NCBI GenBank assembly: GCA_038496675.1
Contig: CM076669.1
Span: forward strand, 3,654,251 to 3,718,250
DNA length: 64,000 bases
DNA from: Rachycentron canadum
Lineage: Eukaryota > Chordata > Actinopteri > Carangiformes > Rachycentridae
Direction of reading: 5' to 3'
Position numbers and translations under genes: made by a program. Below the pieces are notes generated by a model. That model ran no database searches, was not told the DNA's origin, and saw only the letters and a program-made list of their open reading frames with translations. Shown piece after piece: positions 50,901-60,594 of the stretch (its first letter is position 1; each line of letters starts with the position of its first letter).

Positions 50901-52098
50901 ACACACACACTATACACATCCTTACCTTTTGAAATATTTGAGGTAAGAAGAACAATTTTGCATCAGACTGGTTCAGAAAAATACACACAAAATACACAAA
51001 ATAATTTCATCCTCTGCAGTTATCCCTGTAATGCTTACTTTTGTGTGTGTGTGTATGTGCGTGTGTGTAGGAGTTTGACGTGGAGGTGAAAGATAAATTC
51101 GAGGAGGTGGAGGGCCTGGTGGAGGATAAAGGGGAGTCAGTGCTGCAGGCGAGGAGGAGGGCAGATGAACTGCAGCAGGAGGCCAAAGAGCTTCTCGTCC
51201 AGAGCAGCAGTAAACTGCAGAGACTGGGAGGTGACCAGACACAGTTTATTCATGTTTTGTATTTTCACATTTCATGTACTTTCTTCCACTAGATAACCTG
51301 ATAATCTGTTTTTTTAAATTCTATGATGTGAGAAGTGTTGAAAATTCTTCACACTGAATATTATAATCTCTAAAAGTTTAGTGAGGCAAAGTTACATGAG
51401 TAAAACTCTATGTTTCTTTTGTTTATTTATTTACTGTGTATATTAATCACCTGGGGTTAATGTAACAGCACTAAAAACTATTTAAAAACATGTAAACAAA
51501 CACAAAATGACATATAATATGTAATATAGTTGGCTACATGATGAAAAATATTCCTTTAATCTCAAATATTATCAACACACATTTATAATTGACATGTAGT
51601 TAATGTAGGTCTACATGTGTACATTTTACAGATGTGATTGTGGATGAGAAAATAACAATAAACCTGTATATTTCATAAATTTATAGATCTGTTATTTCCT
51701 GCCTTGTTTTGTGAGTTTGCGACCATAGATCATTTTAATGAACATTGATCCAATTTATTGCTTTAGGCTATAAAATTGTCATGACAGCTGCCCAGAGTCC
51801 AAGGTGACATCTTGGTGTCCCAGATATTCAGTTTACTGTGATGTAAAACATGGAAAAGCAGTAAATATTAATTTGTTTCATCTCTCCTCCTTCTCCTGTT
51901 TGTTGGCTGCTGTGAGTATCTGTTTTATTTGACACACAGTGGCGTTTCGTCTGTGTTTCAGAGTTGGAGACCTCCTACGAGTTGAACCAGAGCATCCTGG
52001 AGGACAAAGCTGCAGAGCTGGCTGAGCTGGAGCAGACGGTCCGCAGGATCCTGGAGGAGATCAGCCACAAAGTGACTCTGTACAGCACCTGTCTGTGA
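29521..52098 (+). CDS. lamb1: Laminin beta-1 chain, complete (33 coding exons, 1780 residues)
   Basis: Laminin beta-1 joins an alpha and a gamma chain into the secreted cross-shaped heterotrimers of basement membranes (for example laminin-111). Thirty-three coding exons with GT-AG introns give 5343 bases, or 1780 residues; human LAMB1 has 1786. Every junction keeps phase. Order: signal peptide, LN domain (about 25-268), LE repeats 1-5 (about 269-560), L4/IV domain (about 560-763), LE repeats 6-13 (about 765-1170), then a coiled coil with a cysteine knob near 1390-1425, ending YSTCL. Motifs such as SGGVCDDCQHNTMGR, LPQHWGLSND and TFQRYRCLE favour beta-1 over beta-2 or beta-4; a few spots (GAPTGAEGMVHG, TSPDECQC-like) resemble beta-2. 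I cannot tell lamb1a from lamb1b. The start ATG opens a hydrophobic signal peptide. Exons are listed in the domain entries. Confidence 0.95.
31084..31452. other. Assembly gap (369 N)
   Basis: A run of N lies inside lamb1 intron 2. Both flanks are extremely G-rich, with GGGGGGTGGGG on the left and GGTGGTGGTGGGGGGGGGCG on the right. Such sequence commonly breaks assemblies. No lamb1 coding exon is missing, since exon 2 joins exon 3 in phase. Confidence 0.99.
31647..31693. repeat. (TG)n microsatellite
   Basis: A TG array in lamb1 intron 2, to the right of the assembly gap. Confidence 0.95.
34001..34510. repeat. Degenerate tandem repeat in lamb1 intron 3
   Basis: Three related units start with AACTAGCT(A/G)... 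at 34001, 34139 and 34323. Each continues with a segment like ATGACCTGTTCA or AGCACCTGCTCG, and the second and third share TCTGGTGTGATAATT. Spacing is uneven (138 and 184 bases), so the units have diverged by insertions and deletions. Confidence 0.6.
34595..34925 (+). repeat. Dispersed fish repeat ('CATCCTCTGGGGAACATGAA' family)
   Basis: The order CAAATGCTAATGTCAACATG, CAATGCTAGAAC, ACCTGAAGATGG, TCATCCTCTGGGGAACATGA, AAACCATCCAGTAGTTGTTG and AGGTATTTCAGGCTG matches a very common percomorph repeat as I remember it. It lies in lamb1 intron 3. Confidence 0.65.
35427..35497. repeat. Poly-C run and CA repeat next to the exon 4 donor
   Basis: A C17 run (35427-35443) starts four bases into lamb1 intron 4 and passes into CCCCCACC and a CA array interrupted by CAGA. 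Confidence 0.95.
38855..39035 (-). repeat. Inverted, partial copy of the fish repeat seen at 34.6 kb
   Basis: GTTCATGGTCCCTGGAGGATGAA and, about 145 bases later, TTCTCCCCAGAGGATGAACC are reverse-complement relatives of the TCATCCTCTGGGGAACATGA module. The copy lies in lamb1 intron 9 and includes a short (GCTAAT)n run at 38878-38896. Confidence 0.5.
40372..40413. repeat. (TG)n microsatellite
   Basis: A TG array in lamb1 intron 11, starting about 33 bases after the exon 11 donor. Confidence 0.95.
41095..41203. repeat. (TG)n microsatellite filling lamb1 intron 14
   Basis: A TG array of about 109 bases with a few GCGTGCGTGCACG interruptions. It ends six bases before exon 15 and occupies most of this 171-base intron. 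Confidence 0.95.
41596..41812 (+). repeat. Dispersed percomorph repeat in lamb1 intron 16
   Basis: The motifs CCCCATAGAGTCCAATGTGA, AATGTCCAACTTCACAGCAG, TTTACAGCCTGGTGGTCTCT and TATATAACTCACC occur in the order I remember from a widespread percomorph noncoding repeat. It ends near the pyrimidine tract before exon 17. Confidence 0.6.
42302..45797 (+). other. lamb1: lamb1 exons 18-23: LE repeats 6-12
   Basis: Exons: 42302-42445, 42537-42768, 43423-43586, 43753-43977, 44673-44890 and 45701-45797. They encode LE modules such as CQCRPNVVGRNCDHC, CECVPGATGRQCSHC, CLKCLHHTDGYGCQHC and CLCKPGFGGRTCRECKELFW. The WGDPEV segment is shared with human LAMB1 (WGDPDV). Introns 19, 21 and 22 are each over 600 bases and hold AT-rich DNA, a CAG array and TG repeats but no gene. 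Confidence 0.93.
44926..44972. repeat. (CAG)n repeat in lamb1 intron 22
   Basis: CAG triplets interrupted twice by CAA, starting about 36 bases after the exon 22 donor. In one frame they would encode Ser/Gln runs, but the segment is intronic. Confidence 0.9.
47998..52098 (+). other. lamb1: lamb1 exons 24-33: last LE module, coiled coil and beta knob
   Basis: Exons: 47998-48367, 48443-48627, 48863-49104, 49230-49436, 49510-49654, 49885-50092, 50230-50371, 50681-50857, 51071-51230 and 51962-52098. After LE13 (CTCVEGVSGPRCDKC) comes the CHQCFAIWD junction, then about 600 residues of heptad coiled coil that pair with alpha and gamma chains. Exon 27 carries the beta-knob cysteines (TCGG..CSDSPCGGLGC..CGGEGCEG). 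The chain ends KVTLYSTCL; its penultimate cysteine is known in the family to disulphide-bond to the gamma chain. Confidence 0.94.
51750..51865. repeat. MITE interior fragment in lamb1 intron 32
   Basis: GTCCAAGGTGACATCTTGG and GATATTCAGTTTACTGTGAT reproduce the interior of the AT-rich fish MITE whose ends are seen at 4825 and 6900. The ends are missing. Confidence 0.55.
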
Positions 52099-52621
52099 TG
52101 ATCGCCTGGACCACCCGCACCTCAAGCTCTTTTTTAAAATTTTTTTTATTTTTTACTGTCCTCGACTTTATTGGCTGGGATTTGAACAGCACCGAATGTT
52201 TGGAAAGGATTTCAAAATACTGCTCCCAGATGAGTTATAAAAACTACCAGGACCGAACAATGTAAGATGTTTGACACTGACAGTGCCAAAAGTTTAGATT
52301 GTGTGTGAGCCAGGAACTTAACACCTAAGTATATTGCACAGCTGTGCCAAGAAGTATTTTAATAATGGAAAATCTGCCAAGACCATTAAAGTGTTGAAGT
52401 CCCAAAGGAAACCACTGACAGCCAATGTGACCTCAGTGCTAGAAACTAGAAGAATTTAAGCTACAATCTATGTATTTAAACATATTTTATAGAAATATTG
52501 AAGTTTTATATTTACTTAATAAGCCCAAAGATATGAAACACTGTCTGGAGTTAAAGGCATTTGTTAAAAAAAAAAAAGAAAAGAAAAGAAAAAAAAAAAA
52601 GTGCTGTGCCAATGAACAAAT

Positions 52622-52644
52622 AATAAATTTTGATTTGAAATAAA
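52622..52644 (+). terminator. lamb1: lamb1 polyadenylation signals
   Basis: Two AATAAA hexamers, at 52622-52627 and 52639-52644, lie about 530 bases after the lamb1 stop. An A-rich stretch at 52566-52601 precedes them. They predict a 3' UTR of about 0.55-0.6 kb. Confidence 0.75.
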
Positions 52645-52728
52645 GTCACTGAAGCATCTAAGTTTTTTCTTTTATGTGGATGGTAGAACAGCAGGAAAAT
52701 GCCTTTGTCTTATCGTTTAGGTCCAGTT

Positions 52729-53150
52729 GAACTAATTAGTTTTAATTTAATGAACTTAAATACTTAGTTTAATGACATCCCTACATCACAGGCAGCAGTT
52801 GTTGCTGGTCAGTTAAGCTAGGCTAGTTAGCATGTAGCAGGATGAGAATTGTGTTACTTTAAAAAAAAGAAAAAGATAAGAATTATTAGATTTCTCTTCT
52901 GTCTTATATGTGGTAAAAATTCAATATTTAGCTGTTACACATCCAATTGGTTTTAATTTAATAATGTGACTAATGTGACACGTTCCTGAGTCACAGGTTG
53001 TAGTTGTTAGTCAGTTAAGCTAGGCTAGTTAGCATGTAGCAGGAGGAAAATCTAGTGTTACTTCTATTTTGATAATAATTAGCAGATGTCTCTTCTGTCT
53101 TATATGTAGTAGAGAGAGAGAGTTTGATGTTTAGATGATGGATCTATTAA
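52729..53150. repeat. Two-copy tandem duplication, about 205-base unit
   Basis: GTCAGTTAAGCTAGGCTAGT occurs at 52808 and 53010. TCTCTTCTGTCTTATATG occurs at 52893 and 53099. The copies lie between the lamb1 and eri1 3' ends and differ by substitutions and short indels. Confidence 0.8.
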
Positions 53151-53465
53151 AATCGTTTTGTCAATTGCAGAGATTTAGTCGGAAAAAGCAGGTGAATTAT
53201 TTCTTTAGCCCGCTAATGCTAACGTTAGCCTTAAGCCTAACAGTTATTTTGAGCTTTTTAATGTAAGAAAGTCAAAAACATTTTTTTTTAAGTTAAGATG
53301 ATTCATTTCCATAATAATCTGAGAATCCTCCAACATAAATTCAATCAAAATGAATTAATAATTTTAATTCAGTTTATATTGACTGAATCAATTATAATTT
53401 TAAAACTCTGGACCTGAAAATAGTCTTGAACAAAGATGGCACACAGCATACAAGAGGAAACATAT

Positions 53466-53503
53466 TTTATTTGAATTATTTAACATTCATAAGAATATTT
53501 ATT
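53466..53503 (-). terminator. eri1: eri1 polyadenylation signals
   Basis: On the minus strand AATAAA occurs at 53466-53471 and 53498-53503, about 0.9 kb after the eri1 stop. Using them would leave roughly 0.8 kb to the lamb1 poly(A) site, so the tail-to-tail transcripts need not overlap. 53504-54383 would then be eri1 3' UTR; no other feature is seen there. Confidence 0.5.
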
Positions 53504-54383
53504 CCTGTTAAAATAGATCAAGCTTCGTGAAAGAATTGAATTCCATACAAAAGGTGAAATGATGGTACAACACAGGCCGGACTCACAGATAAGACTTCAG
53601 TGTCCTCGGTTAGTTTGTCAAACAAACGCTTGCACTGTTCTTAAGACTTCACTTCTCAGGCTCTCAGAATCTGAGACAATACAGACAATGAAAGTCCACA
53701 GGACTGTTTTCAAACATTCACCTCACTCTGGAGAAGGGGCAGAGTGATGGCGTGGCTCTGTTATTAGGTAGGACGTCAAACGACACAGCAGTAGCAGCAT
53801 TTCTGGGGATTTCATGTGTTTTCTAATAGTAGCACATTTGTCAGACACATATGGGGTTTTAAAGACCAACGCTTACATAATGATGGTGAAGCTGCAGATG
53901 ACCGGGATTTTTTTTTTCCATTTTAATGCCTCAAATATAACACTACTTCAGGATTTTCTTCAAAGTTGTACTCTTGAGAGCTAACCCTGAAAAGAAAAAC
54001 ACACTATGGGACAAATAAAAGACACTTTTATCTTCTTTTTTGGATGATTCGATAAGGCATGGTGAGGCAGGTTTAATAGACTGACGAGACTGAAGCTGAA
54101 TCCTCCCACAACACACTGGAATGACATTTCATTTTAGACATCTGATGTGAAAACATATGGAGATGTGGTCACAGAGAAACCCTCACATATGAAGTCATAG
54201 ACCAGCACAATCTTAAATCAAAATACAGTATTTTCTCATTTTTTTTCTCATAACTCAAATACCTGTCACTGAGCTCCAAAATAAAAATGTACACCTTTAC
54301 AAGACAAGCGTAAAGTGCTTTAAATTTTCTTTTTTCTGTCACTCATGAGGGTAAAGAGTCAAGACAAGCCTGTGTTTCTGGCT

Positions 54384-57091
54384 CTAGTCTCTGTTGCGGG
54401 GGTTACGTGGTGGTGGAGCTCCTTCCACCGGAGCCGAGCTGGGCACCGAGAGCAGCTGGCCGCCGTGCATGCGCTCGTTGACGCGCAGCTGGCACCCATC
54501 CTGCAGCATGCGAACAGCTATCCTGGCGATGTTGTGCGAGTCGTCCAGGCCAGAGTGGGGACGGCCCTCGTACTTCAGACCCAGCTTCTCCAGCATGGTG
54601 CTCAGCTTAGTCTGTGTGCGGGGAACCTGGAGGGAGGAGAGAAAACAGTTTGCTGTGATTTTCTATAGAGAAAAGCACAGGTGTATTTATTAAGGTGGCT
54701 GTTCCAGAGCAGCTGACTGGGAACTGAGATATCGTTAATGTAATTAATTACACCTGTGGTTTGGTCAAGGAACTAGGTTCATCCAGCCAACGCAGACCCA
54801 AGTTTTTCATATGTTTTGACGATTTTAGGGCATTTTTGCCTTTGTGACAGTGCAACTGTGAGAGCGGGGAAAGAAACTCAGGGGTTCAGTTACTTTTTAA
54901 TTTTAAGATCAAACCTTGTAGAAGTTCCCGTATGATTTCCTGATGTTTATCCACTTCTTTGCAAATTGAGGATACTTGATGTGGCTTATACGACACTGGA
55001 TGTTGAGGAACTTGCTCATATCCCAGGCCCTGCAGACAACACACAACAAAAAGTGGCAACAGTCAGATGAAATCTCACTGAAGGGATTATTGGAAAGAGA
55101 GTTTTGTTCCAGTGAAACACCATACCCATCAGTCAGAATGGCATATTTGTATTTTGTTCCAAGCTCTCTCTCCTGAAGCCAAGCTACGACTCGCTGAAGA
55201 ACTGCTGGGAACAGGTCTGCTTCATCGACCATTTTCTGTCAACGAAACAACGCTTCATGTAAACTAAAACTCCTCGTCATAACAATGCAAGAGTGATGTC
55301 AAAGAAGAAGAGCTCAACCAACCTGTGTTATCCCTGTTAGTCTCACACAGAAGTCTGAAAGCTGCGGGTTCAACTCAGGTTTTACATATTCCTGAAAGGT
55401 GTCCACCTGAAAAATAAAGTGGAAAAACACGTCCACAATTATGAAACTCACTCTGCACATTAAAAAGTTAACAATACTGCCTTCATCATAAAGTCAACTC
55501 ACAATTTCTAAAGTGTGCGTGTTGATGAGAACCATAGGGAACTCTATGATTTCGTGAAGGAAGTCTGAGGGATTATCCTCTTCACACGTTGCTTCAAAGT
55601 CCACCACGCAGATGTAGTCGTAGTAGGTGTCAGTGGGTCCTCCCTCGGCTGCAGACTGCATCAGCTTCTGCTTCTTATAGTGGCTCTTTAACCTCTTCTT
55701 CATCACATCCTTCACTCCTCTTTAAACACAAGGACAGAAGGATTTGGTTATATTTTCTATGAAGTTTAGTGACTCCCACCAACTTCAGCAACAGAAAAGT
55801 CTGTGATCTGACCTTGAAGTATAACATAATTTAAACTTTACCTTGTGTCAAGCTTCAGCTCTGCTAACTTCTTCCGAAGCTCATCCTTGGACATGCGGTT
55901 GATGTGTCCATTGGCCAAAGCGATCTCTTTGTAAACAGGATGACTGAAGTCGCTGTTGGACTGAGATGGGGACACCTCAGACTCTTCTGCAGGACATATC
56001 CTGCTGCAAGACTTCTCCTGAAGACATACGATCTCAGTCAGGATGTGTTATAGCGAATCAAATTTAGCAAATGATAACTTCATACAGCATCAAGCAAACA
56101 GAATATTTCTGAGTTCCAAGTCGGATTCACCAAACTTGACAAATACCACATGCTGGTGACACAATGTGATTGTTTGCACAATGGACACTTCTAACACTGC
56201 CACATTAAGCTGCCTCTTCCACTTTTAGTGGGAAAGGTTCAGACCTGCACGAAGACCTTACTTACAACTTTACAACTCAAATGCTTTGCTGCTTTGGTGA
56301 AATATATTTTTTAAAAAAATACTAAAATCTAAAATAAGATATCAGGAAGCCACGATTAGGATGATATGGTTGGAACATTAGCTTTGCATTAAGTTTGCAA
56401 CATACTGTATATTTGTCCAATTTCTGTTTTTATTTTAAACTCCAAATTCATTCAGATTAAGCCACAACAATTTTAAGTGTTTATCTCCTGTGTGAAGTCC
56501 GTCTGCTGACTTGTCATATATTTGCCTTACTCCCAAGTGTTTTACACCCAATAAAAAAACAAACAAACAAACAAACAAAAAAAAAACAACTCTTGCAAAT
56601 TCTTTTATAAAATGGCAAATATAACACAATGCAGTTTCCCTTCAGGTCAAACAATCAGCATTTACATCTGGTTCTGTTTTCACGGAATATTGTTAACATT
56701 ACTATTAATGTGATTGTATTTAATTGCACCAATAAACTACTTTTTAATACTACTGATACAGTCTAATACGAAAACCCTGCAGTGAACTAAACCTTAATTC
56801 AACCTTAAAAATAACCAATTTTTTTTTCTTTTACACTGGTTTTGACTTTATTGTTATTTTATAGTTTGCGGTCCTGCTGAATTGTCCAAGTGCTCCTAAT
56901 ATTTTGTGGTAGAGATAACAGGTGATCATTCAGGTCGCATTGTTTAACGTGACTCTATCTCAGATATTAAAAAAAAAACAAAACAAAAAACTGTAGCTTG
57001 TCACAATAAAACCAACCTTTTCATCTTCTCTCGTCGCAGACATCTTTACATTCACGTCCTTGGCAACAATATTCTCCTTGTGCTCGTCCAT
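54384..57091 (-). CDS. eri1: 3'-5' exoribonuclease 1, complete
   Basis: ERI1 (3'hExo) is a DEDDh exonuclease. It binds the histone-mRNA stem-loop with SLBP, trims histone mRNA and 5.8S rRNA 3' ends, and degrades siRNA duplexes. Seven exons are 57017-57091, 55842-56017, 55503-55719, 55323-55406, 55126-55235, 54915-55029 and 54384-54626. They give 1020 bases, or 339 residues; human has 349. A SAP domain (about 66-100, RMSKDELRKKLAELKLDTRG) precedes the nuclease. Catalytic residues are D124 and E126 (VVDFEATCEE), D224 (AWDMSK), H283 and D288 (HSGLDDSHNIARIA), all offset by exactly ten from the human D134, E136, D234, H293 and D298. The N-terminus is shorter and less conserved, as usual. Introns are GT-AG and phases close. 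The longest intron (56018-57016) shows nothing but AT-rich sequence and a CAAA/poly-A run at 56557-56587. Confidence 0.96.
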
Positions 57092-57388
57092 TTAAGGCAG
57101 AAGTTAATCCAGAATTTTTTAAAAAAAACAACCTAATTTATTTCAACTGGATTCATGAAAACAACGTTAGCTAGCGTCGATGCTAACACTGGTTAGCCAC
57201 ACGACGGCTAACATCCCTGAACGACGTCTGAACGTTTGTCCGCTTTAAAGCCGCGAAATAAAACCTTAATTCGTTAATTTATATATTTAAAACAATCATA
57301 AATAACGGGAATACGGTTGATATCTTTGTCTTCAGAGCCGGTTGCTGCTACATTGAACTCTTTTTTTTTAAGGTGGACAGTTATGACG

Positions 57389-57440
57389 ACTTCCGGTTTG
57401 CGCCAAAACAACTGCACTCACTAGCGCCACCTCGTGCTGC
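57389..57440 (-). promoter_or_regulatory. eri1: Probable eri1 promoter: ETS, E2F-like and CTCF-like motifs
   Basis: About 300 bases upstream of the eri1 ATG are ACTTCCGG (57389-57396, ETS), TTGCGCCAAA (57398-57407, E2F-like) and, at 57421-57440, a reverse-strand CTCF-like motif (GCACGAGGTGGCGCTAG on the minus strand). There is no TATA box. ETS and E2F motifs near a start are typical of housekeeping or S-phase genes, which suits a histone-mRNA nuclease. Activity is inferred. Confidence 0.45.
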
Positions 57441-57449
57441 GGATGATAA

Positions 57450-60400
57450 AACTGCATTTTAATACGAGTAAATGTAATTTTAATATAATTTCCACTTCTA
57501 TTTTATTGTTTTATACGATTCTGATGATAAAATATTTGTCCATGTAGTTTATGTGTGTGAATTTCTTTTTTTTTAATTAAACAAACATAATTAAAATAAT
57601 ACTTATCACTTATTGCAAATTTAAATATATATATATATATATTTTAGGGGATGAATAACATAATATCATAACTACCCAACATGTTTTTATTCATTTCAGT
57701 TTAAAGTTCTATCAGCATCTCAAATTTAAAACCACACTTTATGTTAAACTTTTCTAATTTTTCCTTTGTCCCTGTTTCATTTCTTTAATGCAGGGGTAAA
57801 AAATAAATGATATGTTGAACTGCAAAATTTTTTAAAAAATGCATTAAGGAACAGAATACCACAGTATAAATTTCTAGTATAGTATAAGTTTTCTGGCTTT
57901 GTCCATATGTTTGTGTTAAAATAGAATAATTGAAAATAGTCATGTTGAGGGCGTAAAACAGATATTAATATTTGTAATTCGTAATATTTTGTAATTTGTT
58001 ATTTTAATGGGATGGGCAAAGAGATTAATGAATTCAGATGAATTACATCTGAAATACTAAATAATAAATAAGTACAACATTTTTATAGCAGTGTTTATAT
58101 CTGACAGCTAGGTGTCAGTGTCCTGTCAGTTTTATTTTGTGTCCCAGTCACACGTACATACAGTACAACACAGGTGTGTACTGGGTGCAGATGTTTGAAC
58201 TAAACCTGGCCTGGTGTTGATATGAGCTGTGGTTTTTGGAGGGAAATTAACTCTGGCAGAAACAGAGCAGGGCAAAGTGCAGGAGGACAGAAAAGGAGCA
58301 AAGCACCATGTGAATAATGAATCTGAAGCAGGAAAACCTGGATGAAAGATTCATGATCTACAAAACAGCTGGAACACGGGTTCACTACTTGTTCTGTATG
58401 TGTAAGATTAAACACTGACACACGTCTGGGGTGGAAACATGTTAATTATGGTTTGATGTTGGTCTCTTACCCAGTCAAACCAAATATAATCAAAATGTCT
58501 TTATAAAGAGAGATCAGTCAAAACCACCTGATATTTTTTTCAACATTGGGACAATTTATTATACACTGCACTATAGTCTTCATTTTAAAACCCTTTTTCT
58601 AATGTGGTATAAAAATAACACCACAGGTTTTAAAAATAGGCATTTAAGACCCAGGACTTTTAAGGATAACTCCACATCTGTGAATAACGAGATCAGTCCA
58701 GATCCTCAGTGATTTTATAATGTATCTATTGCAGCAACAGCAGCACATGATTGCTGAAATTTCTGTAAAAAATAAATAAATAAATGAAAGATTATATATG
58801 TTTCTAAAACTCAATAGAATACCAACACAAATGACCTGATCTTTATATTCTTTGCCATCATCGGGAAATGATGATATCCTGACTGCACTGAACTTGCCTG
58901 AGAATCATTTTTTATCAAAACAAGTGTTGCAAAAGAGACATAATAACAAAACACAGCAAATAATTATTCAGTGCTTATTATTATGACTTAAGTGAGTCTA
59001 AATTAGTGGTGGTGGTTTATTGTTAAGTACCAAATAAGTACCATTACTTGCACTTTACTTTACTTTTGAAAGTACTGCAGTGTTTTTACTTAAGTATAAT
59101 TTTAAAGGCAGGACTTTTATTGTGACAGAGTATTTTTCTTAAATTGTGTGTATTGCTTTTTTAACTTAAGTACAAATCTGAGACCTTCCTCCATAACTGC
59201 TTGGTGGTTTTTCTCTGGACCACAACACTCAGCTGGTGGGTGTTTGTAATTTGCACCTGTTTTATGTATGAATTCCTTATGATGCTCACAGCGCGGTTTG
59301 ATCTGGGCAACAGATGAGCTGTGTCTTTACATCCCTCAGTCTGATGGATAATGTGATGTTTAATGGATGAGGTTGGAAATGAGAAAAAAAAAAAGGAAAC
59401 AGGGACAATCTTAGAAAAAATTATTTATTTTCTCATCTGAAAAAAATAATGTCATGGAAAAACAAATGCACATAGAAGAGAAGGAAATTTTGAAAATATA
59501 CATCATAGACAAACAAATACAGCTTTGCAGAGAAGGTGCATGTCTCTTCTGAAGAGCTGGCAGAAATAGTGTTTGGGGCAATTTGGAAAAAAAAAAAAAA
59601 AACATCATTAACTGATGGTAAGAAAACAAAACAAGAAAAAAAACAAGTTGACTGTTACTTAAAAAGGCTAAGGTGCCTTAAAATTCTCAATATTTGGCTT
59701 TTTTTTTATTGAAGGGAAACAAGCAGAATAGAGTTACACAGTAGAAGAAATAAACTGCATTGAAAAGGCATCAGTCCCATTTAACCCCTCAGCCACCACA
59801 GTGATACAGGGTCAGGGAGTGTGGAGCTACATTGTTCAGTTCCCTCCATCCAGTCTGTGATGCTGCGTTCAAGTCACATGGGAAAAACAGTCTTATATTA
59901 CAACAATAAGGGAAAATGTCTTGGTTGCTTACATTTCAGTGTTTTAATCCAAGAGCAGACGCAAAAAAAAAATAAAAAATACGATGGCAGGATTTGTTGT
60001 GCTCCTTTCAGACAACATCTCCAATGAGTCAGTTCTCAGCTGTGCCAGAGAGTCAAGTGTGAAGAAGGCTGAGAGGAATTATTATGAGCTGTTCAAATGT
60101 TCAGCAGCGATCACTCCTGTGTCTTAAAACAAGTTTCAACATGTGGGGAATCTTTTCAAGCCTGGACTTTGAACTGTCAGAACAGCGTTTACTGCGATTC
60201 CCTCTGGACTTGAACGCAGCACGGCAACAAAGGCTTCATCCGGAAGCTAATTTGTTCTGTTCAACGTCATGAAAAGGCATTTCTTTAAGTCACAGACGGG
60301 CTGTGCTTCTCCTCTCCTGTTAAGAGTCAGTGCTGCCCTCTGCATCAGAAGCAGGTCTCAGCCTTCCTCACAGTTTACACGCTAACTGGTTGATGTTAAA

Positions 60401-60594
60401 GCTGCAGTCTTTGGAACTGAGTAAAGCAACTTAACGGACCAAGTGTTTTCTTTTGTTCTTCCTTTTTCTTTTTTCCCCCCTCTCAAATTGCTTTGAGAAG
60501 CGGCTGTTACCCGAAAAACATAAAACAGATTTTAGGTGAAGAAAACAGTGAAGTTTCACGTTAACATGACAAGAGGCAGTTTATAAGCTTCCCT
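57450..60594. other. Region between eri1 and the tmcc2 3' end
   Basis: AT-rich DNA without a recognisable gene. Minus-strand AATAAA hexamers at 59424-59429 and 59705-59710 could end a long tmcc2 3' UTR starting at 62210, which would make much of 59.4-62.2 kb transcribed. Homopolymer A runs occur near 59388 and 59586. Otherwise I see nothing. Confidence 0.4.

Larger units (their letters stand above)
30197..51961 (+). other. lamb1: lamb1 introns longer than 300 bases
   Basis: Long introns are 29555-30023, 30197-32158 (with the assembly gap), 32295-35349 (tandem and dispersed repeats), 35424-36383, 36778-37203, 38297-39505, 39683-40226, 41538-42014, 42769-43422, 43978-44672, 44891-45700, 45798-47997 and 51231-51961. 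Apart from repeats listed on their own, they look like unique AT-rich sequence. The longest frame in intron 23 (46741-47127) has no recognisable domain and no exon-like boundaries. Confidence 0.6.

Noticed and set aside
53559..53747. A 62-codon plus-strand frame between lamb1 and eri1
   Set aside because: It lies antisense to the probable eri1 3' UTR and has no recognisable features.
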